The position numbers were made by a program, and so were the translations under genes. Shown piece after piece: positions 1 through 8,493 of a stretch of DNA of 21,736 nucleotides. The stretch covers positions 1 through 21,736 of the forward strand of contig DXZE01000036.1 of NCBI GenBank assembly GCA_019415435.1, written 5' to 3'. The stretch's first letter is position 1; each line of letters opens with the position of its first letter. The notes below the pieces were generated by a model. The model was not told the origin of the DNA. It searched no databases and saw nothing but the letters and a program-made list of their open reading frames with translations. This stretch comes from Erysipelotrichaceae bacterium. GTDB taxonomy: Bacteria; Bacillota_I; Bacilli_A; Erysipelotrichales; Erysipelotrichaceae.

Positions 1-13
1 GAAATTCTTTTGA

Positions 14-119
14 GCTTAGTCATTAGTCATAGATGGGCATGGATTGGGTGTTACACCTAGTTTGGGTCCAGGTTAGGCTGCAAAACTGGACCCAGGCACA
101 AAAACGTGCCTGACTAAGT
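14..119. other. Multi-hairpin element, candidate structured RNA
   Basis: Several inverted repeats are nested here. An outer stem pairs CTTAGTCA (15-22) with TGACTAAG (111-118), extendable by one G-T pair. Inside it lie GGTG/CACC (47-50/54-57), the perfect 9-bp TGGGTCCAG/CTGGACCCA (63-71/86-94) and GGCAC/GTGCC (95-99/106-110). Three hairpins closed by a long-range stem look like a folded RNA or a mobile-element end. No T-run follows, so it is not a simple terminator. I match it to no known riboswitch class. The frame open from base 1 stops at 58-60 and shows nothing recognisable. Confidence 0.45.
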
Positions 120-201
120 TACAATTGCCTTCTTATGACAAGACAGTTACTGATAAGCAACAAAACGTATGAACCATTTTTATCCAGTTTAATACAGCAT
201 T

Positions 202-266
202 AAAGTTAAACTTTTCGGTAATCTGTTTACAAATAAGAATCATATTTAACCGTTTACAGGTTAAAT
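202..266. promoter_or_regulatory. Palindromic operator-like sites upstream of the adhesin promoter
   Basis: Two palindromes lie just before the predicted promoter: AAAGTT-A-AACTTT (202-214) and ATTTAACC-N7-GGTTAAAT (244-251/259-266). The heptamer GTTTACA occurs at 225-231 and again, 27 bases on, in the loop of the second palindrome (252-258). Spacing and position suit binding of a dimeric regulator, but which one is unknown. Outside these sites and the hairpin cluster I see no gene in 1-366. Confidence 0.4.
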
Positions 267-279
267 TAAGTGTACATTC

Positions 280-309
280 TTCAGATAGAAGAACAGAATA
301 AGATATAAT
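280..309 (+). promoter_or_regulatory. Predicted sigma-A promoter of the adhesin gene
   Basis: A perfect TATAAT (304-309) is preceded, with an 18-bp spacer, by TTCAGA (280-285), which matches 4 of 6 positions of the -35 consensus. Transcription would start near 316-318, about 55 bases before the adhesin ATG. Confidence 0.5.
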
Positions 310-311
310 AT

Positions 312-355
312 ATCTGTGAATTTCATAAATCTTTTTTGAATATTCACAGATTTTT
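312..355. repeat. 10-bp inverted repeat with T-run in the adhesin leader
   Basis: ATCTGTGAAT (312-321) and ATTCACAGAT (342-351) form a perfect stem around a 20-base loop, followed by TTTT. It has the form of a weak intrinsic terminator for transcription entering from upstream. The predicted start from the TATAAT box falls inside the first arm, so a transcript from that promoter could not fold the full stem. Read-through transcripts could therefore be stopped while locally started ones pass. This is inference from layout. Confidence 0.4.
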
Positions 356-372
356 ATGTTATTTAATTGTGT

Positions 373-3300
373 ATGAGTAAAAAGAGAAGAAGATTAAAGA
401 AAACAGTAAAACAAAAAATCAGGATATTCCTGATAACTTTAATAGTGACTATTACAGGATTGTCTTATTCATTGATTGCTGATGCAGATTATGAAAAGAA
501 TAAAGATTATCCTGCTTATCAGAATACTGTAGATATAGATAGTCAGTCTTATGGAAAGATATCTCTGTCTGTAACTGCAGAAGAAGATATCCTTCCAGAA
601 GACACCAGGATATCTGTAAATGAAGTAACTGATACAGAATCAGATGATTATAAGAATATTCAAAGTCAATTAGAGAAAGATGCAGAAGATAACAATGTAC
701 AGTTAGCAGGTACATTAATCTATGATCTTTCATTTAAAGATAAGAATGATAATCCTGTAGAACCAGTTAATGACAATAAGGTACATGTATATGCTGATTA
801 TGAAACAGCAGCATCTCCATTAACTGAGAATCATAATGAGGAAATATCTTTAAAGTACATCAGTAATGATGATTCATACACTGTAACAGATCCATCTGAT
901 GATGATCCTGTAACAATCAATACAGATGATAATAATGCTGTAACAGACATCAGTATGGATGTACATGGAAGTACATACTATGCTCTTGTCTGGAATCAGA
1001 AACCAGAGATTACATTACATGCTGTAGATCAGGCAGGTAATGAACTCATTCCTTCTACTACAACAGAAATAAGTGAAGAAACAGATGTGAATACCTTAGC
1101 TGCTAATGTAGAAGGATATGCATTAACATCTGTTACTGCAGATCATACAAACATAACAGAAGTTAAAGCAGATAAAGGCAAGCTTTACTTTAATAATGGA
1201 CAAGACTGGACAGAGGCATCAGATACCAATGTCTTCTTTACCTATGCTCCTGTACAGGTAACAGAAGATACTACTGATGTACCTGTACCAGAAGAACCTT
1301 CTGTACAGGAAGAAGAAACAGTTACACAACCTGAAACAAAACAATTAACAAAGACAACCAAAGATAAGAAATACACAGTAACAGTTACTTATGGTGATGA
1401 TGCAGGATTACCAGAAGGAACAGACTTATCTCTGAAAACTATCAATACAGATGATGAGAAATATGCCGATGCAAAGAAAGCAGTCGCATCTAACAAGAAT
1501 GTAGATGCCAGTACTTTAGGCATGGAAGCATTAGACATCACCTTAACTGACTCATCCCATAACAAAGTAGAACCGGATCCTAAATCCAATGTACAGGTAT
1601 CTATCAGTATTAATGACTTACCAGATAACATTGACAGTGTAGACATACATCACATAACAGAAGAAGATACCTCCAATAACGTCATAAAAGGGATTAAACG
1701 TATTGGACGTATCTTCAACAAAGATATATCAGTAAACAATGATAAATCATCTGCAGTAGCAGAGAATGTACATGTAATAAACAATACAGCTAATGCTGTG
1801 TTTAAGACTTCTTCATTCTCTATTTATACAATTACATGGACAACCGGAAACAGCTCGAGTACAGCTAGGATTGCCCAGGTGAAACTGCATTATGTAGATG
1901 AAGATGGGAATGAATTAGGAGATCCGACAACTCAGCCAACCTCTGAGATGCTTTCACAGAATGCAGATGGCATTATCACATTGAAGAATTATGCCGTAGA
2001 TGCCTTGAATTCTAATGCTACCCGAATGGCAAATTATACCTTTAAAGAAGCAAGAATGTCTGACGCCAAGAAGGGAACTGTGGTTACAGGATTCCTTGCA
2101 AAGAGCAATACCTCTGAGTCAACGACCACCTATTCTCTGAAATACACAACATCAGATCCTGTTCCTTCAACAACAGATGATGCCTACTGGGTTAATATAC
2201 CTGTGGATGCAATAACGGGTGCTAACAGTAACAATGTGGATGTATACCTGGTATATACGCAGAATGGGCATCTTACGGTTCATTATGTTGATGAAGCTGG
2301 CAATGAGATATCAAATTCCGTAACAAAGTATCTGAGTGAAAGCAGTGCATTTGAAGCGGATGGAGTAAATCTCACGAAAGAGAGTGCAAATACTGACTGG
2401 GTACAAGCCATTACTGGCTACACATTCACTTCTGCACATTTGAATTCTGCACTTGGCGATACTGTGGTAGCTGTAAAGGGCAATGATAATGGGAATGGTA
2501 ACTATAGTCTGCAGATAAAGAATACGTCTGCCGGTTCTTTCACTGATGCTACTGCAACGGATCTGTATTTGGTGTATAGCAATAATAGTAAAAGCAACAC
2601 AGTAATCAATGTTTACTATACTGATATTGCCGGTGTACCAATCAAAGATAAGTCTGGAAATTATATTGTAAGAACTTATGATCCAACGCAATGGCAGAAT
2701 GGTTTCCACAATTTTGTAGATGATGCAGTCGCTTATACACCAGACGGATATGAAGCTTTTAATAAAAATAGTTTTAATAGAGACGATGATCAGCCTCACG
2801 TTTGGGATGATGGTGGGAAGAATAAATCTGATGCCACAAACACAGATAATCAGATTCTCTTGATGATTAACGAAGATGTTGGTCTTGGAAGATTTATACT
2901 GCGTAATGGCAGAGGTGTTCAGATTAACTCTGCAACCTATACATCTGGAACAACGCCTTCTTTAAAGTTCACAAGGGACAATGTAAATACAACGGTGAAT
3001 ATCAACCCTGGTAATACTTATAATGTTTATCTTCTGTATAAACCAATTGTTTATGTACATGACCTTGATCAGAATGGCAGCCAGATAGGTGATACCAGAA
3101 ATGGTGGAAACGTTAACTATTACGGTGCAAACAGATGGCAGCAGAATACCAATGGCAAATGGACATTAAACCCTAATAAAGAAACATGGGATAGTACACA
3201 AAACAGTATTAGTGAATCTTCTCTTGTTAACAGTACTTATAGCAGTAATGGCATTAGTAAGATTGAAGTAAAGAATGCGAGTGGTGAAGTAGTAAAAACC

Positions 3301-6300
3301 ATAACTGATTCAACACAAATCAGTAATTTCAAGTTGACATGGCAGTTTGATGGCCCAAGAAGTTGGGCTACTGGGGATCTCGAGCATGGAATAATTAACG
3401 ATGATGCGGATACCCAGGAAAAATATATGTGGAAGACCAGAATCTATACAGGAACCGGTGATGTGGTAAATACTGACTATACCGAAGTAGAAGGATTATT
3501 GACGGATGTTTATATTACATATTCCTGTGTACCTCCTTTATCTGTGACTATTCATCATATAGATAGTGAAGGTAATAAAATTTCAGCAGATACAACAGGA
3601 ACATTTTCAGCAGATACTGGGATTACGCCATCTACTTCCACAGAAACAGAATATACAGTAAGTGGTTATACGCTTGCCGGCGGCAAGGTGGATATGAGTG
3701 TAGACAGCTCAACTGGAACCGCTACAAGAGGAAACAATTTCTATTCTTATACTGTAAGAAGTACGGGCGATATCCTTTCCGCAACGTATAAGTCAGGTGC
3801 AGACACAGCAGATACGACACCAGTAAATAGCAATGAAATCTGGCTTGTCTATGCAAAAAACAAGACAGTCACTATTCACTATGTGGATACGAATGGTGGA
3901 ACTCTTAAAAATGACACAAATGTAACTGTATCAGGCAGCAGCACAACACTAACTCCGGATAATGATGCGACATCCAACATTACGAACTTTAATCATTCAA
4001 ATGGTAAGTTTGGAATGACGCAGGGCGAAGATCACAATGTGACAGGAGGAACACCGTTCTATTCCATTAAGTATAAGACGAATGAGGATGGAACCTGGGT
4101 AAGTACTTATATGCCAGCAGATAATGGCACTGAGACAAGTGTTGACAATGCTCCGGATGAGCTGTGGTATGTATACACAGCAAACATTACTGACAGACAA
4201 GTGACAGTTCATTTTGTGGATACAGATGGAAATATAATTGCGGATCCAGTTTCAGGGAGGGCATTAGGTGATTATAAAGATACCAAGTGGCACAGCACTA
4301 ATGTTTATGCATGGACTGGTGTTTTAAATAACAGAAATTACACAGGTATCGATAAGTCAGTTTATTCATTTGTTGGTGAGTATATTGGTCCAACATTTAA
4401 TATGGATTCCAATAAGTTGGTTACAAAAACAGTAGGAGATAACTCTGCCTGGGTTCAGTGGCAAAAAGATGGTTCAGGTAACTGGCATACGAGTCATAAC
4501 ACCAAGGAAGGAGAGCCTGGTCCTACTCTCTTTGATGGATGTATCACTGATATTTACTGGGTGTTTAATAAAACAGGAAGCACCGATGAAAATGTATTAA
4601 CCAACCATTACGGTTACATGACAGACAACACTGATCAGACCACGAAGTTTAATGCGTTTACCGGGCTGGATACAACAACTTATCCCGGCACTGTTGGTAT
4701 CAGCGAATCTACAACTTCGGTTGTGCCTACTCAGAAGACAGTGACATCTGGTGACAAGACCTATAGTTATGTTGGTACATATGTATCAAATACAGATAGC
4801 AGAAGCGTACCTGTCAGCAGTGGCGATCCAATTACCACTGGTAATGGATATAACCGTTTGATGACAGATGGTCTGAAGGTCACAAATGCGCGAATTCATA
4901 ATGGCAAGCTTCAGTATCTAGTTGTAAGTAAAATCGGAAATAACGATGAAACAGAAGTCGATATGACAATGCTCCGTCGTAATCGCTGGGGTTTCACAAC
5001 AGACAGCGGTCGTTCCTACACTTTAAGAAAAGATGGCAATAATCTCAGTATTGTTTACTCTCTTGGAGGAACAAGTGCTTTTGATCTGAACCTGACATCG
5101 ACGGAAACTAATGGTAGCGTGACGACAAATACTTATACAGCCACATCTGATACTGAAGGCAGAGGTGTTGTATACACCATAAAAGAAATAGTTACGGATG
5201 GAAGTGCTAATCCGACCTATAAACTTTCAGTCAGTGAATGGGTGGAGAACAAACAGTCAGATCTCTATCATATTTATCGTGAGACTACGACTGGTTCAGT
5301 CAGTGTAGCTATTGGCAATGAAGTGGTTTATACCGGCAATCTGATTGCAACTGTTAATGGACTTCCTGAAGGAGCCACAATTACAGCATACGAATGGCAG
5401 AAGAGCGATAACACGGTTGATAGTGGTAACTACAAAGATGTTGCACGTAAACAGAATGGCAACGAGTGGAATATCAATTATCTGCCGCAGGAACGTTCCT
5501 GGTTGAATCTTGTTGCGGATGATGCTGAAATGAGCACAAGCAATGGTAGAACATCCGTCAAATATAAGGTACGTGTTAAGTACAAGGTAGGTGAAGGAGA
5601 AGAGCAAACTTCTGACTGGTCCTCTGAATTTACTGTTCCATACTATGACCAGCTGGAAAACGGAGGCTTTGAAAAACCGGAAAAAACATCGACAGATGAT
5701 GTATCATTGCAATACTCGAATGCAGCTTTTAAATCTGAAGGCATTTGGCAAACAACTGGACTGGGAAGCGGTGAAAAACTTGGACGTGATATAGAGATTG
5801 TTAATACACGCAACACAAAATTCAGAGCTAGTTATGGCTGGAAGAAGAGTCTAAATAGTGACGGTGCAAAGGAAGGATACCAGTTTGCAGAATTGAACTG
5901 CGAATCTCCTGGTGCACTCTATCAGGATGTTGTAACGCATCCAAATGAATATCTGAACTATTGGCTCTCCCATCGGGCAAGAGGTAATAAAGGCTGGCGT
6001 GAAGATCAAAGAGACGAGAAAACCTATTACGATACGATGTACCTGGTAATCATGCCGACAAGTCTTGCAATGACAAGTGCAGAGGATGGTGGCGAGCTGA
6101 TCACACAGGATGACTTGACAAAATATATCAATGCTCATGGCGGGTATGATTTCAGTTCAACGAATAACCGTAATGAAGAAGAGAATACGATTACTTATAA
6201 AGACATGAAGAGCGGTGTCTTAATTGCTCGGATCACTTCGGATAATCTCAACTGGCACAATATCAGTGAGACAAACGGCTACATTGCGACATCAAATCTG

Positions 6301-8445
6301 ACTAGATTCTTCTTCGTAGCTGGTCCATGCGCATCTGGTAACCCTGCTGTTGGTAACTTTATCGATGATGTAGGCCTCTCACAGAGTTTACCTACACCGA
6401 CCACACCTCATTACCACATGGTAGTGAAGAAGACATTCTCTGGTCTGACAACTTCTGAGATCGCAAGTCTGGCAAGTAATAAGGCAGAAACTGGAAAAGA
6501 GTTCAAGTTAACAATCAAGGAATATACTGACGCGAATGGTACAACGCAGTCTACTGCTTATTATGAAAATGATCAGGACACTTCTGCGACGAACCGTGCA
6601 AAATATACGCGCTTGAATAATGCGGTATTGAGCTTTACAGCGGATGCATCAAATAACTTTACGATGACCGCAACAACTACAGATCCAAATGATTCTTCAA
6701 ATACTGTGAATCTTCTGACTGGAAGCAACAGAGGTGTTGTAACAGAGGATCCTCTGACTGGTGATGTCACAATGACCTGGACTTTATATAGCAACTATAT
6801 AGAGTCAGGAAGCAGATACTTTACTGTGACGGAGTCAGGACAGGATGTCACCAACTTTACACTGACAGAAAATATCAGTGGAACGGTAGCTCATGGAGAG
6901 ACAAATGCAAATCCTGCTTCAACTGATATTACAGGCAATAACAGCACTGGTGTAACGAGCGTTATCACAGTCAAGGATAAAGATACTGCCCGGGTGAATT
7001 ACAGCAACAGCTATCGTGACAGCCGGTTTGATGGGAATCCAATGATTACTGTAAGGAAGACCTTCAGTGGTATTACATCCTATCAGGTGAAGCAGATGAT
7101 AGCATCCGGCGATAATCAATATAAAGTCCAATTGAAGAGTGGTGATACGACTCTCAATCTGGTTGGAGATGCAACACAGCCATACAGTGGAACGCTTCCA
7201 ACAGGCGTTTCCTCCGTAAGATTCGGCTATGAGGATGGTGCAAACGGTTCTGCTGTGCTGACATGGCATATCTTAGGTAAAGCTACCGCTGATAACTGGG
7301 TAACGAATGGTGATTACACTGTTTCGGAATCCGGCTTCAAGAGTCAAAGTAATGAAAGTACTGAAATAAATGGCAATCCATCCGAGATTACAGTGAATGG
7401 TGATAAGGTCATCCTCAGCGGCGATAACTGGCCATCTGGTCAGAAGAGCGTCACCGTAGGCGGAACGACAGTGAGTAACAAATCTAACATTACTGTGAAA
7501 ACTGAAGGTGCCGAAACTAACTCAACTATCACGGCTGGAACGGCATATTCGGTTTCTTCATCAACACAAATCATAGCTGCAAAATATACGACTGGTAATG
7601 GGGCAGCCACAAACTTTATCGTCTGGACGGCGGATGCTCTGGGATTGAATGACAGGGCTAAAGTGATATCGCAGTTGTCACAGGTTACCGGATTTACAGA
7701 TCTTACTGCTGCCAACACAACATTCCAAAATGGTGAGCGGGATGAGATCACAGTGCCATCTGTGGGAAGTGTGACAAACGCCTATGATGGTAGCGGACAT
7801 CTGCTGATCACCTTCAATAACACTACCGGATCAACGAATGCATGGGAAAGTTATTTTGCATCAACCTATACCGGAGCAGGAGAACCAGAAGTCAGCATCG
7901 CCAATATCTATGAACCATATGTAAAGCTCAAGAAGGTCAATGCGGATAATTCAACCATTGTATTAGCAGATGCCAAGTTTAAGATTTACAAGAAAGATAC
8001 TTCCGGTAACAAGACTTATCTGGAAAAAGATGGTAGTAAATTGTCTGCTGCAAGCAGTGAGGAAGATGCAACACTATTCACTTCTGATACTAATGGAAAC
8101 ATCGACATAGGAAGACTGGTGCCTGCAGCTTCAGATGTGACTTATTACTTTGAGGAAACAGATGCTCCAAGTGGATACAACAAACTGGCGAAGCCAATTG
8201 CATTCACAGTAAAGACTGATGGAACGGTAGAGGCATCCAATGTGGATGATGCTGATAACAGCGTTGCCACACTGGAATGGGATTCCTCGTATTACACAAT
8301 AACGGTAAAGAATACATCAGGCGTCCTCCTTCCAATCACAGGAGGCATCGGTACAACTATTTTCTATGTAGCAGGAGGAGCAATCATAGTCATTGCTGTG
8401 ATTCTGCTGATGAGGAGGAAGGGGGGAATAAGCATTTCCAGTTAA
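373..8445 (+). CDS. Giant LPxTG-anchored MucBP-repeat surface adhesin
   Basis: Cell-wall adhesin of 2690 residues, counted from the ATG at 373; an in-frame TTG at 367 would add two residues but neither start has a clear ribosome site. A basic N-terminus (SKKRRR) and hydrophobic segment form the signal peptide. Two related modules, each containing an LPE-x-T motif, begin near residues 74 and 346. Eight MucBP-like repeats (pattern V-x-HYVD-x-x-G-N) begin near 213, 503, 634, 745, 892, 1058, 1166 and 1277. A module from NGGFE (about 1763) to FIDDVGLS (about 2000) resembles carbohydrate-binding or DUF642-like folds. Two related repeats with a KTFSG motif begin near 2017 and 2225. A CnaB/SpaA-type domain (about 2516-2647) has the E-box-like YYFEETDAPSGY. 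LPITG (2653-2657), a membrane helix and MRRK complete the sorting signal. MucBP domains in known proteins bind mucin; glycan targeting here is inferred. The gene probably forms a pilus or adhesin unit with the pilin downstream. Confidence 0.9.
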   Translation: MSKKRRRLKKTVKQKIRIFLITLIVTITGLSYSLIADADYEKNKDYPAYQNTVDIDSQSYGKISLSVTAEEDILPEDTRISVNEVTDTESDDYKNIQSQLEKDAEDNNVQLAGTLIYDLSFKDKNDNPVEPVNDNKVHVYADYETAASPLTENHNEEISLKYISNDDSYTVTDPSDDDPVTINTDDNNAVTDISMDVHGSTYYALVWNQKPEITLHAVDQAGNELIPSTTTEISEETDVNTLAANVEGYALTSVTADHTNITEVKADKGKLYFNNGQDWTEASDTNVFFTYAPVQVTEDTTDVPVPEEPSVQEEETVTQPETKQLTKTTKDKKYTVTVTYGDDAGLPEGTDLSLKTINTDDEKYADAKKAVASNKNVDASTLGMEALDITLTDSSHNKVEPDPKSNVQVSISINDLPDNIDSVDIHHITEEDTSNNVIKGIKRIGRIFNKDISVNNDKSSAVAENVHVINNTANAVFKTSSFSIYTITWTTGNSSSTARIAQVKLHYVDEDGNELGDPTTQPTSEMLSQNADGIITLKNYAVDALNSNATRMANYTFKEARMSDAKKGTVVTGFLAKSNTSESTTTYSLKYTTSDPVPSTTDDAYWVNIPVDAITGANSNNVDVYLVYTQNGHLTVHYVDEAGNEISNSVTKYLSESSAFEADGVNLTKESANTDWVQAITGYTFTSAHLNSALGDTVVAVKGNDNGNGNYSLQIKNTSAGSFTDATATDLYLVYSNNSKSNTVINVYYTDIAGVPIKDKSGNYIVRTYDPTQWQNGFHNFVDDAVAYTPDGYEAFNKNSFNRDDDQPHVWDDGGKNKSDATNTDNQILLMINEDVGLGRFILRNGRGVQINSATYTSGTTPSLKFTRDNVNTTVNINPGNTYNVYLLYKPIVYVHDLDQNGSQIGDTRNGGNVNYYGANRWQQNTNGKWTLNPNKETWDSTQNSISESSLVNSTYSSNGISKIEVKNASGEVVKTITDSTQISNFKLTWQFDGPRSWATGDLEHGIINDDADTQEKYMWKTRIYTGTGDVVNTDYTEVEGLLTDVYITYSCVPPLSVTIHHIDSEGNKISADTTGTFSADTGITPSTSTETEYTVSGYTLAGGKVDMSVDSSTGTATRGNNFYSYTVRSTGDILSATYKSGADTADTTPVNSNEIWLVYAKNKTVTIHYVDTNGGTLKNDTNVTVSGSSTTLTPDNDATSNITNFNHSNGKFGMTQGEDHNVTGGTPFYSIKYKTNEDGTWVSTYMPADNGTETSVDNAPDELWYVYTANITDRQVTVHFVDTDGNIIADPVSGRALGDYKDTKWHSTNVYAWTGVLNNRNYTGIDKSVYSFVGEYIGPTFNMDSNKLVTKTVGDNSAWVQWQKDGSGNWHTSHNTKEGEPGPTLFDGCITDIYWVFNKTGSTDENVLTNHYGYMTDNTDQTTKFNAFTGLDTTTYPGTVGISESTTSVVPTQKTVTSGDKTYSYVGTYVSNTDSRSVPVSSGDPITTGNGYNRLMTDGLKVTNARIHNGKLQYLVVSKIGNNDETEVDMTMLRRNRWGFTTDSGRSYTLRKDGNNLSIVYSLGGTSAFDLNLTSTETNGSVTTNTYTATSDTEGRGVVYTIKEIVTDGSANPTYKLSVSEWVENKQSDLYHIYRETTTGSVSVAIGNEVVYTGNLIATVNGLPEGATITAYEWQKSDNTVDSGNYKDVARKQNGNEWNINYLPQERSWLNLVADDAEMSTSNGRTSVKYKVRVKYKVGEGEEQTSDWSSEFTVPYYDQLENGGFEKPEKTSTDDVSLQYSNAAFKSEGIWQTTGLGSGEKLGRDIEIVNTRNTKFRASYGWKKSLNSDGAKEGYQFAELNCESPGALYQDVVTHPNEYLNYWLSHRARGNKGWREDQRDEKTYYDTMYLVIMPTSLAMTSAEDGGELITQDDLTKYINAHGGYDFSSTNNRNEEENTITYKDMKSGVLIARITSDNLNWHNISETNGYIATSNLTRFFFVAGPCASGNPAVGNFIDDVGLSQSLPTPTTPHYHMVVKKTFSGLTTSEIASLASNKAETGKEFKLTIKEYTDANGTTQSTAYYENDQDTSATNRAKYTRLNNAVLSFTADASNNFTMTATTTDPNDSSNTVNLLTGSNRGVVTEDPLTGDVTMTWTLYSNYIESGSRYFTVTESGQDVTNFTLTENISGTVAHGETNANPASTDITGNNSTGVTSVITVKDKDTARVNYSNSYRDSRFDGNPMITVRKTFSGITSYQVKQMIASGDNQYKVQLKSGDTTLNLVGDATQPYSGTLPTGVSSVRFGYEDGANGSAVLTWHILGKATADNWVTNGDYTVSESGFKSQSNESTEINGNPSEITVNGDKVILSGDNWPSGQKSVTVGGTTVSNKSNITVKTEGAETNSTITAGTAYSVSSSTQIIAAKYTTGNGAATNFIVWTADALGLNDRAKVISQLSQVTGFTDLTAANTTFQNGERDEITVPSVGSVTNAYDGSGHLLITFNNTTGSTNAWESYFASTYTGAGEPEVSIANIYEPYVKLKKVNADNSTIVLADAKFKIYKKDTSGNKTYLEKDGSKLSAASSEEDATLFTSDTNGNIDIGRLVPAASDVTYYFEETDAPSGYNKLAKPIAFTVKTDGTVEASNVDDADNSVATLEWDSSYYTITVKNTSGVLLPITGGIGTTIFYVAGGAIIVIAVILLMRRKGGISISS

Positions 8446-8447
8446 AT

Positions 8448-8483
8448 CAATCATTCCAATCATTGCAATCACTCCAGTCATTC
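8448..8483 (+). repeat. Four tandem 9-bp repeats directly after the adhesin stop
   Basis: Four head-to-tail copies of CAATCATTC (variants CAATCATTG, CAATCACTC, CAGTCATTC) start two bases after the TAA. In the +1 frame relative to the adhesin they read as QSF/QSL triplets. A G6 run lies upstream at 8421-8426, within the last adhesin codons. Confidence 0.8.
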
Positions 8484-8493
8484 CTCCCTGTGG

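Noticed and set aside
312..351. Inverted repeat as an invertible phase-variable promoter
   Set aside because: The arms are only 10 bp and enclose 20 bases without the promoter; no invertase gene is nearby.
1009..4320. Repetitive appearance suggesting a CRISPR array
   Set aside because: The repeats are protein-level MucBP units of over 300 bases with diverged DNA; there are no short identical repeats with spacers anywhere in the window.
452..7751. Many minus-strand ORFs of 70-160 codons under the adhesin
   Set aside because: They mirror the Thr/Asp/Asn-rich codons of the adhesin, have no ribosome sites or recognisable domains, and are shadows.
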